Below are positions 46,001-59,800 of a DNA stretch of 64,000 nt, in pieces. Origin of the DNA: Apteryx mantelli (lineage: Eukaryota; Chordata; Aves; Apterygiformes; Apterygidae); the NCBI RefSeq assembly GCF_036417845.1, contig NC_089981.1:1071501-1135500 (forward strand). The letters are read 5' to 3'. The translations under genes were made by a program, and so were the position numbers. The notes below the pieces were generated by a model. It did no database searches. It was not told the origin of the DNA and saw nothing but the letters and a program-made list of their open reading frames with translations. Within the stretch, counting starts at the first letter, position 1, and every line of letters begins with the position of its first letter.

Positions 46001-49000
46001 CAAGGCACTGAGTGGGAGTTTGTATTTCTGTCCCCAGTGGAAACTGAGCATCTACCCTGGGGTGGTTTGACAGATGGCAGTACCCATGGAGTATTTGGGT
46101 CGGCAGTACCCCTGCTTTGATTTGCGCAACTCTCTGGGTCTTTACATGGATACAGCTGATAGCTAGTTTAGCTGTAAACATACCTGAAAAAATGCTAACG
46201 AGCCATTTATTAAATAGGAGGTGTAGCTGGATGCAGAGTTCTGTTATGTCCCAGTCTTGAATGCAGTATGGAGCAGATGCTGTGGGGTGAAGTGAGTAGA
46301 GAAGTGATTTTGTGCTTGGTTTATCAGCACGTTATATTTCAAAGACATGTCCTAGTGCCTGGAGGATCTGCAGAAGGCCCTGGCCCAGCTTGGAGGAGAT
46401 CTTTGCAAACATGCTGAGCACAAGAAAAGCACCTTCTTTAGGATGGTGCTGTTTACTTAAGACTTGAGCAATGCTGTTTTTCTCTGCAGTGCTAAAACAG
46501 CTGGTCTTGCTGCAGCTAGTGGGGGTGCATTAACACCTGTTAGTCCCTTCCCTTAAGAGTTTTACTGTCCAAGTGTAAGGGAAGGGTGAGTGTTGAGAAA
46601 GGAGGAGACATAAGCCAGCCTGGAACATAGTGTGTGCTGGGATTCCAGCTATGTCTTGTGGACATCAAGGCAAAGAAAATTTCTAGGGAGATCTGACAGT
46701 GGATGATGAAGGACCTAGGGAACGAGGGACCATGGATGTGAGGTACTGGGATATTTCCCTCTGAAGGAAGTATTGACATAATATTATCCCTCATCTTTTG
46801 GTGATGCCCTGTCCCTAGTAACCTTCCCTTTAAAAATTACAAAAATGTCTTGCCAGGGCACCTCATGCAGCCAATGCTTTGAATTTAGCCATATGAAATG
46901 CCATTAGTTTTCTGTTGCCTCTCCCACCTTCAAGAACATGCTCCACCTTCGAGAACGTACATACTCCAGCACAGGTTAGGACAGGCAGTGGCCAGGAAAG
47001 GGGTTTCCTGTCTGGGAGGCTCAGCTGTTGAGGGAACTGAGGTGACCCAAGTTATCTCCACGCTCCAGGCTCTGCTCAGAGGCAGAGGTGAACCTGGCAC
47101 GGGAAGTCTGCAGCTGCAGATGAGATGACAGGGTTTAGCTTGGTATGGTGTTACACAGGACTTGACAGGAGACTGGAGAAGGTCTGGGTAGCCTGGCTAT
47201 TGGAACCACTCTGTTAAGGAGATTGCTCTGCTCTCAGGACATGGGGTCCCATGTAGGATTTTTTGTTAATATTTTTTTCCTTTGAATTTTATTGCAATTC
47301 TTATGGAGCAGCTCAGGGAAACTGGCAGTATTGGGACCAAGGAGGAGAAGGGCTTGTTACCATAAGAGTAATGAACTGTCTGGCTTTACCTGGGAGGCAA
47401 GCAGGAGCGTGATTGAAGAACAGTGCAATTGCATGTACTGCGCTTGGGGGTGGTAGCAACTAAAACAAACTGAAAAATAAACAAAAGCTTCCTCACAACT
47501 TACTTGTCTTGGATACTGATTATCAGTGATTCCAAGGACTTGGTGACATACCAGCTTGCTACAGCTGCCTCCATGCTATACCCGTTCGGGTGATCGTGGC
47601 ACGTACATGATTCAACTTAAAGAACAAAATAAAGAATGCCCCCTGCCCTCTTTTATTTGTAGGTTATTTTTCAGCAGAGTTTGGCTGCCCAAACAAATAG
47701 TCCGGGGTGAGTGGGGGCAGTGAATTTATCAGCAATTTATCAAGCCACCGTTGCTGCTAAAGGTTTTACCGTGGAACCCATCCTCGTCTGTCAGGAAAAG
47801 TGGTGTCCTGGTGAAAAGGCAGGTTGTATAAGCATACCCGAATAAGCACGTATCCAAGCTATTTGCAGTGATAACCTGGACAACATATGTATAGCTATCT
47901 TCCTTTGCTGCTGTAACTCCCCTCTCCTGTGTTCCTCCTAAGATGTAGGATTTCTCACTGATGCGTGTGCATTGCCATACCGTTGTCCTAGGCCCTCAAA
48001 GCTAAGGGCTTGTTCCTGGGCTGGGAAGCTTGTAAGTTAATGTTCTTGCTGTAGAGGACGTAGGTGGGGATCCATTTCAGGTGGTCTGAAGTGGGTCTCT
48101 GGGGCTTAGCAAACTTCTCATCTCTCCTGCTCATGCACTCCCATTAATCTCTTAATCAAGTGGCTTTTTTTTTTCCCCCTCCTGCTTTGCCTTTGGCAGT
48201 AGTTAGTACCCCAAGCGCTCTGCCAGCTGCCATCACATGGATTCAGTAGAAGGCAATGCCCTACATGTACGGGCGGAGACGGAGGATATTTGAGGGAGCA
48301 TAAAGGAAATGGAACTGCATAAAATGAAGCCTGAGCTTGTAAGTTGTCACTACCTCAGGTGTCTTGAAAGAAAGAAATGTCAATAGCTGTAATGTACTCT
48401 GCTGCTCTAGCTGTGCTATAAATATGGTCTGGTCCTTTTTACCAGCAATTCTTTCATGGAGCTGAGTTACAGATATGGACAGCTGGGACCATTCACAAGT
48501 GGAAAGCTTGAACTGTATGAGACTAATTGCATGTGATGACTTGTGTATATTAATTGGCACAGTGTTTGCAGGATCTGGGATGGTATATACTCTATACCAC
48601 TATTTGAATTTAGAAGTCTTGAACAGCTACAGATTGTATTTTCATTAATAAAATAGTCATTTTTAGTCAGTTTTCATGAGACGTCGCTTCCATCTGTTCT
48701 ACATTTCAGAGCTTTTGGGGGGGCCTCTGACCACCAGACTGGTACGGGTCTGCTGAGAAGGGTTTGTGCTGATGGAAGACCTTGGAAGTGCCACATATGG
48801 GATAAAATGATTTGTCTAAATAGTATATTTACACCAGCTTTTCATCTAAACCAAAGCCACTTTACACCTGTTTGACAAGATAAAAGGACTTAAAAAGAGC
48901 ATAAGCGTAATTTCATGCCTGAGCAGTATACAAAGACCTCAGCATAAATGAATACCAGAGCTTCAAAGCAGTTTTTGCAGAATATATTTTTCTACTACCT

Positions 49001-49250
49001 ATAGTCCTGCTGGGTTATTTTATTTTAAGGTACAGCGATATTCACTGAGCTGGCTGTTTGAAGACCAGTGTCCTATTTGCTCTAATGAGGAATGGGCACG
49101 AGTGCAGATGCCGCTGTGCCCTGCCGGGTGAACGTAGCTGTTTCCTAGGACCTGTATCCGCAGCCGCAGGAGGCTGGTCTTGCTGCCTTTCCTAGACTTC
49201 TGTGATACGACCCGCTAAGTCCTGTCCTTGGCTGCTGGAGTGGATGACGG
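34018..49250. other. Intergenic stretch with falling GC content; no gene supported
   Basis: GC content falls from very high (before 34 kb) to moderate (34-41 kb) and then to average (41-49 kb). No open frame longer than about 120 codons after 37.5 kb shows a recognisable domain. T runs occur at about 40785-40802. A stretch at about 44500-44605 resembles the tail of an old MIR-type SINE. I see no RNA gene, no CR1 copy and no clear exon in this interval. Confidence 0.55.
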
Positions 49251-49890
49251 GGTTGACGGGAATGCCTATCTTTTTGCTGCAAACCGCAGCTGGTACCAGA
49301 ATTTTCCGGCAGGCTTCGTTCAGACGCGTTGACTCGTCAAATCCGAAACTCTGCGGGAACGTGGCTGGCTCCCGCCGGGAAAGGCTTTGCGGCACTTCTG
49401 CTCCGAAGCCCGGAGAAACCAGCAACGGCGGACGCTTTGCTACGTGCCGCGCCGAGGCCATCGCCGCGCGCGACGCCGGCCGACGCCGCCCTTCCTCGCG
49501 CCCAGCGCCGCGGCCGGGAGCAGGCCGCCTGGGGCGAGCGCGTCCGCGCGCGGGCAGCGGGGCAGCGTGATTCAAAGCGTTTTGGTCGAAAGGCGGCTGG
49601 TTATCCGTGCTGGATGTTTAAAAGGGAGAGGCGCATCGAGCGTTCGCGCGCTGGGTTGCGGCTCTGGCCCCCAAAACGGGCCGCAGGGTGAGGGCCGAGT
49701 CCCGGGATGGAGGCGGCCACGAAGGAAGGTTTTGTTCGGTGCCGGGGTGGGGGGGCTTTCCTCAGGGAAACCGCTGCCGGCGAAGCCGGGGGGTGGGGGG
49801 GGCTGATCGGTCGCCGCCGCCCCACACGCAGGCCTGTCCGTCGCGCAGGCCCCGCGCTGGGCGACGCGGGCACCTCCGCCGTCAGGGCGG

Positions 49891-49910
49891 CCCTGCCCTG
49901 CCCTGCCCTG
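49891..49910. repeat. (CCCTG)4 repeat
   Basis: Four CCCTG units lie in the CpG island. They are the reverse complement of the CAGGG run at 50381-50410. Confidence 0.9.
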
Positions 49911-50166
49911 TCGTGTCGCGGCGCCTCAGCGCCGCCTCAGCGCCGCCTCAGCCGCCGCCGCCGCCGTAGTGGCCCGCCAGGGGGCGCGCCAGCCCGCTCC
50001 CGCTCCCGCTCCCGTCCCCGCGCGCCGCCCGCCGTCGCCATGGCGACCGCTGGGTGCGTAGCGGCCCTTACGAAGCTGACGCAGTGGGCGGCCCGGCACG
50101 GGCGGGGGCGGCCCCGGCACGGGCGGAGGCGGCGTTAGAGAATCGGGGGGCCGCGAGGCCCCCGGG

Positions 50167-50227
50167 ATGGAGGTGGCGGCGGCGGCCCTGGGCCTGCGTC
50201 GCGGGCGGCGGCGGCGGCGGCGGCGAG
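50167..50227 (+). other. Candidate first exon with consensus donor, unidentified
   Basis: An ATG at 50167 opens a frame reading MEVAAAALGLRRG followed by Arg repeats. After 61 nt it meets a GTGAGG donor at 50228. An alternative ATG at 50041 within GCCATGG has a better start context but its frame stops by 50138. The encoded residues are composition-driven (GGC/CGG repeats) and I do not recognise them. If the island is the DAGLA promoter, this could simply be non-coding first-exon sequence. Confidence 0.25.
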
Positions 50228-50380
50228 GTGAGGGGCGGCGGCGGGGGCGGCCGCCGCGGGCCGGGGCCGGCGGGGCCTTCGCCGCTGAGGGAAGGGCGGG
50301 TGGCGGGGGCTGCGGCAGGTGGGGGCCGGGCGGGCCGCAGGGCGCGGAGGGGCGCCGCGGGGGCGGCCCCGGCGGCGGGG

Positions 50381-50410
50381 CAGGGCAGGGCAGGGCAGGG
50401 CAGGGCAGGG
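50381..50410. repeat. (CAGGG)6 repeat
   Basis: Six CAGGG units lie downstream of the candidate donor at 50228. They are complementary to 49891-49910, so a single strand covering both could fold back on itself. Confidence 0.9.
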
Positions 50411-50870
50411 GTCCTGCCGGTGCGGCCGGCTCTGCCCCGTCCTGGTGCCTTCTGCCGCCGTCGCCTGCCCTGCGCGGGAGGCGGCGGCAGGTGCGAGCGA
50501 GGAGGGCCCGAGCCGGCGGGCAGCGGTGCTGCGGCGAGGTGCCGGCCGGCTGAGGGGGCTGCCGCCTCCCTCGGCGCTTTCCCGCTCCGGCGGGAGCTTC
50601 TAGAGGCCCCGGGAAAGACCCCGTTGCCGCGTGTGCCGTGTGCGGCGCGGTGGGAGGCCCTCCTTGGCCCGCAGGCAGGTGTGCAGGAGGGGGGACGCCC
50701 GGGACCGACGGCAGGGCCGGGGCCCGAGTCCCCGGTGAGGCCATCCCGGCTGGCTGTGCCTGTCAACGCGAGCCCGCTGTGGGGGAGAGATGTGTCGCTG
50801 CCTGGTTGTGCAGGGAGGAACTGAGGGTGTGCTGGAGGTGGGTGTGACACAAGGCTTCTTTCTCTCAGCC

Positions 50871-53800
50871 TTCAGCACTTCTCCGCGGGGACCAGTGTCT
50901 GAGAAAATTAGCTGATGCTGAAAGGACTAATGCCACAAGTATCTGCCAATAGCAGGTGATGAGCCCTGGCCTTAAAAATCCACATTTAGGGCAACAGAGA
51001 CCTGTGCGCTTCTAAAAGCGAGGGTTGTATCGCTCTGAAATCTTACAGTCGAGACATTGGCAGACTCTCCTCAGCCAAAATTCATGCTGGGCCCATTCTG
51101 GGATCTGTTACCTCGCAGTGCGCTTGGGACATCTTTCAGTTGTCACTTGGAATATAGAAAGAGCGCTTGTTGAGTCCGCAGGTCCTCATATGCAGCATGG
51201 TGCCTAACCCAGTACCAGGTAGAAAACAGCGCAGCGATTGCTAAACAGATACAGGTATGAGATATAGAGTGTATGCAGCTTATCTGATGCTGGAATGTTT
51301 ATGAGTGTTGCCAATTAAGTTATAAATCTCTCTTCTGTGGCTTAGCTGGTTTATTCAAATGGTTCTATGGGAAAGTGTAACCACTGCCAAGGTTGGAAGG
51401 AGATTACTTGCCCTTGAGGATAAAACCTCGTGTTACCTGGTGGTGAGTTGCTACCTCTTGCTGACTGTCATTTTCTGGTAGGGCAGGGAGAAGTGTCTGA
51501 GCTTGTGTGGTCAGGCTGAGTGGTTTTAAAATAGTAGTGGTTGGGAGATAATGAAATTGTAGGAAGTGGCTTTTGCAAAGACAGATTCTTTCATCTCTTG
51601 GTTTCACGATATTGGCTCCTGTGAATTGTGTATGTAGTGGGGAAGTGTGTGCACTCTTAAGGAGGTTAGTTTATGACCGGAGAAGAAGGGAATGTCTGTT
51701 GGGCACTGGTGGAAAGTTTTCAAAACAGAAAACACTATCTGGTTGTAGCTGTTCATTGTCCTAGGTGTTAGCTTTCTGTGCCATAAAAGTTGCATTGGGT
51801 GCTTATAGCCCCTGATTAGATTACTCCTCAACCTAGTGAATATGTGTCTCTTTGTAGCAGACCGGCAAACCGGTAACGGCTAACAGATGGGGCAAGGTCC
51901 CTGCGGAAACTCGTAGGGCACCTGTTACTCCGTTTGTAAATAACGCACGTAGCCTAGAACTTCTCCAACGAAAACTCTTCAGAAGGGAGTAGAACAAATC
52001 TTCCCCTCTATCCGGTATTTAAAGAAAAGAACAGATTTGGGAGTTACCATCTCTGCTGCCTTACAAAAGTTCTGCTCCCTCTGTAACATCTTACAGAAAC
52101 AAAATTCCAAACCTGATGATATGTGCTATGCATGTGTTGCTGGTGCCAACCTCAGTAATACTGACCTGTAAAAGCTGACTTGATCAGGACGCGTTTTCGC
52201 TTAAGGCACAGGCCTAGATCCTTATGATTACTGTCTGCAAAATCAAATCAGAAGTCACAGAAATTAGGATTGCTGTAAAACCCTGACAGCTCAGTCTTTG
52301 CCAGGAAACAGGCAGTGAAAAGGCGAACTTTACTGTGTTGTGTCCACCACTTCCCCATCTGGAGTCCTAGGAAGAAAAAGTTATGCGGAAATATTATTTA
52401 AGTGGTTAAAACTGAGAAACTTGCTACTCCAGGAAGAAAACTGTGAAAGGACAAAAATGCTCCCTCAAATGACAAAATTATGTTTAAAATACTAGTGAAG
52501 AGGAACAGGGTAAACCGACATACATATCGATCTATTTTATAGACCGATATGAACGAATGTAGATATTAAACTGTTTATTAAGAAGACTTATCTTCAGCAG
52601 GTACTCAGTGTGTTGTACTAAATTTTGATTTTTATTTTGTATGAAACTTTGTCAGAACTCTTATGATCAAGTAGTTATGACAACAACAAAGTTTAATGCG
52701 TGTGTGAACGTATGGATGTGCTCGGGGACTTTGGGAACGTAAATATTACATCCTTTGTACCACAAGTCTACCTCATTGTTTGTTCTAAGGCAGGAGAGAT
52801 TTTTATATATCCATTAAACAGCGCATACATCTTACCAAAAGCTGGAGATGTAAACTTGCAAGCCCTCTAGCTACCCTGTTTGTATACTTTTCTTCAGCCC
52901 TGTTTGTATTTGTATACTTTTTTCAGCCCCACCTGTCTTTACTCCGCTCTCTATACAACAGTTTGAAATTCCTGGTGGGATCTGAATGCACCAGCTATGG
53001 ATTGTCATGTAATCCATGTGAACTTCATTTTATTTCTCTATTTATGATGTTAGCTTTAATCCTGGGATGCCGAAGATGCAGCTGTTTAATGACTTTTACA
53101 GTGCCTAATGTAAAAACAGGCAGAGGGTTTTCATGTGCGGCCTCATCCAAGAAATGAATTAATTTTGAGATAGATCCTCAGAACAAAGTCGTTTTATTTT
53201 TTGAGTTGGAATAAAATTATATTAATTTTTTTGTTTGATTAATTGCAAACAAGATTCATACACTTGTTCTAAGCCTTGTAACTTGGAAAACAGTCTTAAA
53301 GCAACGTGCTTTAAATATCAGTCTTCTTGTTTCCATTGGTGTCTCGCCTCCCCGGCCAGGACAAGCAAGCTGGAGACCTGTAGGAAGTACAGGAATGCTA
53401 ACTTTTGAGAGGGTTGACACCAGGATGCTTGGCATACTGCTTGGCTTTGGAGAGATTATAGCCTGGGCAGCTCCAAGTCTTTTACAGGCCTGCCTATAAT
53501 TTTGTGATCTTGCTTGCACTAAAACAGCAGTGATTCTGTTCTGCTTTCAGGTTGGTGAAGGATGTTTGAGATGTTTTCCTTGTGTAGCAAAGTTTTATAT
53601 AAGATCTAGAACAAGAAGCTTTTACTTTGAGAAGTCTACCTTTACCCTGCTTTTTCTCTGACAAATCAGCATACTTAACTTTTCAACTTGCTGCCTAGGC
53701 AGCAGTTGTTTAAACTGATCTTGTTTCCATAACCTTATGTACAAATTTTCGTTGCTGTATCTGCAGCACATTTTGTAATCTGGTAATGAAAAGTGTTTTT

Positions 53801-56800
53801 TTTTTTTTTTTTTTGGTCTTTATTTTCTAAATGTCTATTGTCAGCTTCATAAGAAGTTTAGCGTGCCACTTCTTTTAGATGTGGGATTGTGCTGCTAACT
53901 ACACCTCCATTTTCTTCGAGTCTTTGTCAGAGTGAGAACGTCCTTGAGCCTTGAGGGCGGACTAGCTGAAAATGCCGTCGGACCCAGGAGGTTCAGTCGT
54001 GATGGGTATCCGTGTCAGTCCCCTCTTCCACAATGCTCTGCGGTGTCTATCGGGGCATTGGCATGTTTAGGGGTAAGCAAACATGGATGGTTATTTTCAG
54101 GAGTTTGTTCTCCCACCTTTGCTGGTGAGATACCTTATTTGGTGCAGTTTTGTGTGAGACAGGGAGAGCTGCTTGGAACATCTAAACAGTGATTCTCTCC
54201 TATAGTTGAAGAGCTTATGACTACACGCCTTGCTGAACACGAGGAGAGACTTGCTGGTACAGAAATTCATTGAATGAGATTCCCTTCCTCCTGTGAAGAC
54301 ATGATAAGATGATTTTGAACAGTGTTTATGGTTATTAGGAATAATTAGCTAACAAATAAGTATGAGAAGGCTACCTTAAATGAACAGGTGCTCTAAGCTT
54401 TTGCTATGACTTTCCAGTGCAGCATTTCTGTTTCTTCTTTCTGACTTGTTGGACTAGTGGTATGATTCTCAGCAAAAATATGAGAGATCCTGACTTCAGA
54501 TCCAGACAGGCTTGTAGACTGAGTCCGTATTCTTTTCTGAAGAACAACAGATGTGCAAATGAAGCGATGAATCTCTTAGGCCAACTAAATACTTAGTGTT
54601 GAACTGGCTAGTCGGAGGAAACAAGGGAATTCAGGACCTTGTGATAGTGTCGTTGGAGTTAAGCGTAATAAAAATGGGTGCGCTGATATGGATAAAAGCT
54701 TATGTGCCTTTCTGTCCTGAAAAGTTTACAGTCAGATCTGTTATGCTGCTCCATGTCTGTTAGAAGTTGGAATTCAAACTGCTCTGCATCTTTTGGAAAG
54801 AAAAATAAAGTTTAATAATATTCCATAGCTTATCTTTTCAGGACAGGTCTGTATAATGTGCTTGCTGGTGTTTAGGTACAGACATAGATACAGCCATGAT
54901 GCATTTTGAAAGACAACTTCCAGTTCTCGAGGCTGAGCTTCTGGAGGTTAGTCTTTTCCCCACGTGATCCTCCAAAAGATCTGGCAAAATTGTATTGTTT
55001 TCTCTCGTGGGAAATTAACTATTTCACCTCCCGTAAGATAAGAGCAAGTCAGATTCTTTTTGTGAGTTTGCAGCATGTCAGACAACCTATGAGTGCCCTG
55101 AATGAAGTGAATCCTACCTTGTTCTGTTGTCTTTCATGCTATATTTCCTTCTTGATCATATCAGGACCCTTCAAAAGTGTGCTTCATCAAAATTCAACCT
55201 AGTACTGTCACATAACTTTCATTTTTGCATTTAATGCCCAGAATGTTGTACGTTCTTTCCCTGTTGAAACACAACTCTGATTTCAGCGTTTGATATCATA
55301 GAAAATTCAGATGTGAGAAGCAGTAAATGAAGTGAACTCAGTGCAGTTTTCCGTCACTAAATGGTTCTGGAATAGTAAGGGGACTGCTTTGTGTTGCTCG
55401 TCTGTTGCTGGACCCAAAAGAAGACCGCTTTTAAAAATGCGCCAGCCAGTCTTTCTGCCCTAATGGTTTGTCTCTTGTGTTCCAAGATATCCCCACCGTG
55501 ATGACGTCTCCTGTTTCCAATGTTCTGTGTGACTGCATCGCCTCTTGGCCAGATTTAACCTTTTCAACTACGGTGCCCTTTATGTTACTGTGTTGTGCTG
55601 ATGCTGTTGTTTGTCACCATCTCCATGGTATCCAAACATCTGCTAGTGACAACTGCTTCACTAAATTAGAACATTCTGATGTGAACCTCTGTATTTTTAC
55701 TTATTGGGGTAACATGTGTCCATGGTCCCTTGTCAGAGGAGGTGAAAAAGATCCCATTTGCTCTCCTGGATGGTGGGTAAGTTTCTTCCTTAAAAGAGAA
55801 TCAAGAAACATTAATTTGCAACATCTTCTCTCTCTGATGTTCCTGAAGACACTGTTGTAGTAGATGGTCCTTTCCTTCCCTGAACAGATCACATGGAGAA
55901 TAATGTCACATTTCTGAAATGATAGATTCTGTCTATGTATGCTGTGGGACTGCTCTTGCCCTCGCCTTTGTCATTTTCACTTATTTTCTAGCAGAGAAAG
56001 AGGCTGCTCTTTCAAGTCGTCTTTCCAAGGTTAATATGTGGCTAAAACTACTCAGCACATTAATAATGGAGTGCACGTGCAGGAAGAGAGATGCCTTTCC
56101 TGAGATGTTATGCTCATGTTCTAAAACGTAACTACCTGAAAGACTAGAGCTTTCCTCAAACATCAGTGGCATTGGAGGACTGTAGGGCAAGATGCCTTTG
56201 GATGAATGTGTTGTTAAATTTTCATTCAATTGGAAGCCTCTGTATTCTTTCCCCTCTGAATTTTATGCCTAGTCTTGGATCAACACTTTACTTCTGGCAA
56301 CCTGTCTTTTATCCTCATTGATTTTTGGGGACAACAGAAAAGGCCTCGTGTTCTTCCTCATCTCTAAGAGCAAACCCTTTTGAACACCTCGGGGGCCATA
56401 ATCAAATTTAACCCAACTGGAGAACTGGGCCATCCACAAATGCAGTTTTGTCCTGGATGCCTCCAAACGTTACAGGCCTGGAAGAGTTTTGGAAAAGGAC
56501 CTTTGCTGGTTGCGTGTAGCTAGTTAATTGTCCACCCTGCTTTATAGGACTACAGCTCTATGCTGGCTTTAATGAAAATTGATTCTCCGAGGCCTTGGTA
56601 TAACTTTGTCTTTCTCTTGGATAAGGGTGGAGGAATTAATACAGGCATGTTTTGGAGGTGGGAACCATGTGGGATGCTGCAGAAAGAAATGCTCGTTCTT
56701 CTGAGAACTGGTGGCTGAGTAACAGTGTGGTATGTGCATCTGCAGTGCCTCATAGGAGACTGCTGGTGTATTTACAGAGTTGGTGAGATTTGGGTGTGCA

Positions 56801-59800
56801 GTATGCGAGTTTGCACGCTAGCCCAGGAAGTGTCAAGCATGTGCAATTAGTTGTGCCACTGAAGGTGAGCGTGTGTGTCATCTTGTTCAGCAAGGGATAG
56901 GTAGAAAGCCTGAAGATCCACTGAGATGCCGATGCGAGGTGGGTGGTAGGCATGTATGTGCCTACATTAGCAGTTTCTCTATATTCTGGCGTGCAGGTTT
57001 TCAGGACGTGTATTTGTGCGTGCGTAGGCCTCCGTGGTTTTGGGTAGTTAAAGACACACACTGAGGAAACAAGCAAGGCTAACAGTTCCCTTCCTGATGT
57101 AACGAACCTACGTTTTTGTGTGTATGGCGGTGCCGATTCCTCTGGTGTTGATTGCTTGGAATGGCTTGAAAGCCTCCTGTTGGTTTGGCGCTCCAAAGTA
57201 TGTTGTATCTTTGACCTTGATTCTTTGGGATGTGCAACACCTATTTTGTGATGACTTACCTGATCAGGTGCCCAAGAGGGTGATATCACCACATTAATAG
57301 TGATTTTCCTCCTGCTGGGAGTGGTAAACAGCGGAGGAATTCCGCCTGCTGCTGTGTGCTGTCCTTTGCCTGACAGAGCTCATCAACTCTTTGTTCTCCT
57401 GTGTTTTTGTGTGCATTTGGGCCTGCTAAGTGAGGAGTTTCTGAGAAGGTTGGGTTAGATGGCTGTCTCAAGACAGTATGAATTAGCGTAGAAATAAATT
57501 GATGAGGGCAATGGCCAGCATCAGGGACAAGGAGAGGAAATGAATCTTTGCTGGACTTGAACTTTTGGCGGTTTGAACTGAAAGACTGATAAGGACTAAT
57601 ATTGTTCTATATTTTGAGGTTATACTGAGGAAGCTAGGGAAGTGAAATAGCATGTTTATTCCAAGACTGTTTTTAAGGACTCCTAACCCCAAAATATTTC
57701 TTGAGTTAAAATTGGTGTTTTAGTTATATTTCAGAGCTGATGGATTTGTTCGTAGAGAGTGGAAGGACATCAACTTTGTTCTCTGAAATTAGAGTATGCA
57801 TGTTAATATAAAGTATTAGATTAGTTGTTAAAATAATTCATGCGACACCTACTACCGTGTGTAGGGTGCTTTTGTTAGCTCCTCTGACTAAGGTAACTTG
57901 GCTGAGTAAGCTGGTGGAGAGGACAAGGTTGCCTAAGGGACCATGGAAGTCTCTGCCCCATGGATTATCCAGGACTGTGCCTCTCTGAGCTACTCGAGCT
58001 AATTATTCTGTGAAACATCACAATGTCGTGCAATGTGCAAGTCAATGTCTCGTGTGTCCCAAGCTGCTGTTATATTTATTTTATCAAAACTTCAGCTGCT
58101 TTTCCAATTGCTCTGCTCATCTTTTTCTACTTTGCTCTTTTAATTTCTACTGTAAACAACAAAAAAAAAAGACCTGAAAGCAGTGTAATGGCTGGGTTTT
58201 TAATTGAACAAAAGATGGCAAATGACAGAAAGCTCTAGTCTTGCTTCCCACTTGAATGTGTGCATAAGGAATGGTGCCTTTCATCATATGGTCACACCGC
58301 TAGGGAAGGAGGCATGCTGTTTGGAAAATAACATAGTTTAACAGAAAGGGAAGAAATTGTACTTGTTCCTGTTGTTGTAGCTGCAGATATCTTGCATTTT
58401 GTGTTACTGCCCTGTATATTGTGGCCGTGAAATGAAATCCTTTGACTGCAAATGCACAAAAGGGTGTGGTTAAAGCAAACAGGAGCCTTTTCACTTCAAA
58501 TTACCTGATTTATAACATGAAAATCTCAATATAGATTTGCTTTACAAGTCATCTGACTGTAAGGTACCTGGTGTTATGCCAAAACACTCCCTTTGCTGAC
58601 TAGCGTGAGAAAACACAACTCTTCAGCCTCTGATCTAAACCACAAGGGCTAAATGCTCCTGAAGAAAGAGCAACTTGAACTTTTGGCCCTTTCAACGGAC
58701 GAGGTTTCAGTAATAAGTCTGATTTAATGTTTGAGGAAGTAAATCTTTTGGGTGGGGGTGTGAGTAAACCCTCTTCCTATTCTGTTGCATTCTGGACTGT
58801 CTTCATCGTGCCGGTATGGCTGGGCTACAGCTTTGGTGTTGACAGTAGGAATTCCAGATTGATCTTCCCTCTTTGCGTCTGAAAATGTAAGCTTTTCAGT
58901 GTGCAGAAGGTAGTGCCGGAGGGTAAGAGAGTGGAATTCCCTGTTGTCCAAGCCTGGAGAAGCGAGAGATCCTGCTTCCAGAAGAAACGTCTGTTTGTTT
59001 CTTTGTACTTTATGATGAACCTGGTGGTGTTTGCTCAACTGCCTTGCACCTGACTGCTGACTGTTTGCAGGAGGATTTTCCTGGAGTTTGCATTTCACAG
59101 TGGAGTCTTTTGTTTAAACTCCAGATTTTCTGAGAGAAAAGTGGCAGATGCCAATTAGGAGAGGAGACTAGGGAGGAAGATACAATTATCGAAGACTGTG
59201 ACCCCCAGGACTGGGTGGCTGCTGCTCCCTTTCTGTAGGGAGCAAGAGTAGAAGAAATGAGGAAGAAATGTATCTTTATCAGTTCTCCAAACATGCGTAA
59301 TGTTCCTGCTGCACAGCAGCAAGACTTCATCAGATATTTCTGCTATTAGAAAAGGAGATGAGGTCTGAAGCAGTTGTGGCTCTTCTACGTTCCTATGGGA
59401 ACAGATAGTAGATGCAAGGGCTTGAATCCTTAACTGTAAGGGAATTTATCGAGAAAGGTGGGAGAAAGATGTAATCTTTGATTTAGGTGGGAAACTAATA
59501 TACTTCATTTTCTCCCTGACTGGCTCCTGACAGCAAGCTTTACTGCGCTGAAGAAGAGATGTGATGTTGTGTGCAGTGCCCTCAAGGCTGCCGCATTGCT
59601 TAAGTGTCACAGAGTTAATTACAGAGTGGACAATGAGATGCGTGAGTCCACCCTGTTGCTGTTTTATGGACTCAGTAATTCAATGCCTTTCTTGTATCGG
59701 GGGAAGCAAAAAGACTGCACATATCTGCTGGATGAGAATGCAAACCTGACTTTATTCCCTTTAACAATGGTGCTTGTGGGGCAGGGTTAGTAACCCGTTT

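Larger units (their letters stand above)
49260..50870 (+). promoter_or_regulatory. CpG island, candidate rightward promoter (possibly DAGLA)
   Basis: A sharp CpG island stands out from AT-richer DNA on both sides. It contains repeated GC-box-like elements, two near-identical copies of a CCCGGCACGGGCGG element (about 50090-50127), and a tandem CGCCGCCTCAG element (about 49925-49955). It is divergent from SYT7 at a distance of about 30 kb. In mammals the gene next to SYT7 on this side, on the opposite strand, is DAGLA, whose first exon is non-coding. No DAGLA coding sequence is visible in the window, so the identity is inference from gene order only. Confidence 0.5.

Noticed and set aside
49192..49575. 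A 127-codon minus-strand frame at the left edge of the 50-kb CpG island
   Set aside because: No domain is recognised and half of it lies in CpG-island DNA. Nothing supports a leftward gene starting there.
55468..55860. A 130-codon plus-strand open frame in AT-richer DNA
   Set aside because: Its residues show no recognisable domain, it has no matching splice context, and one frame of this length is expected by chance in more than 10 kb.
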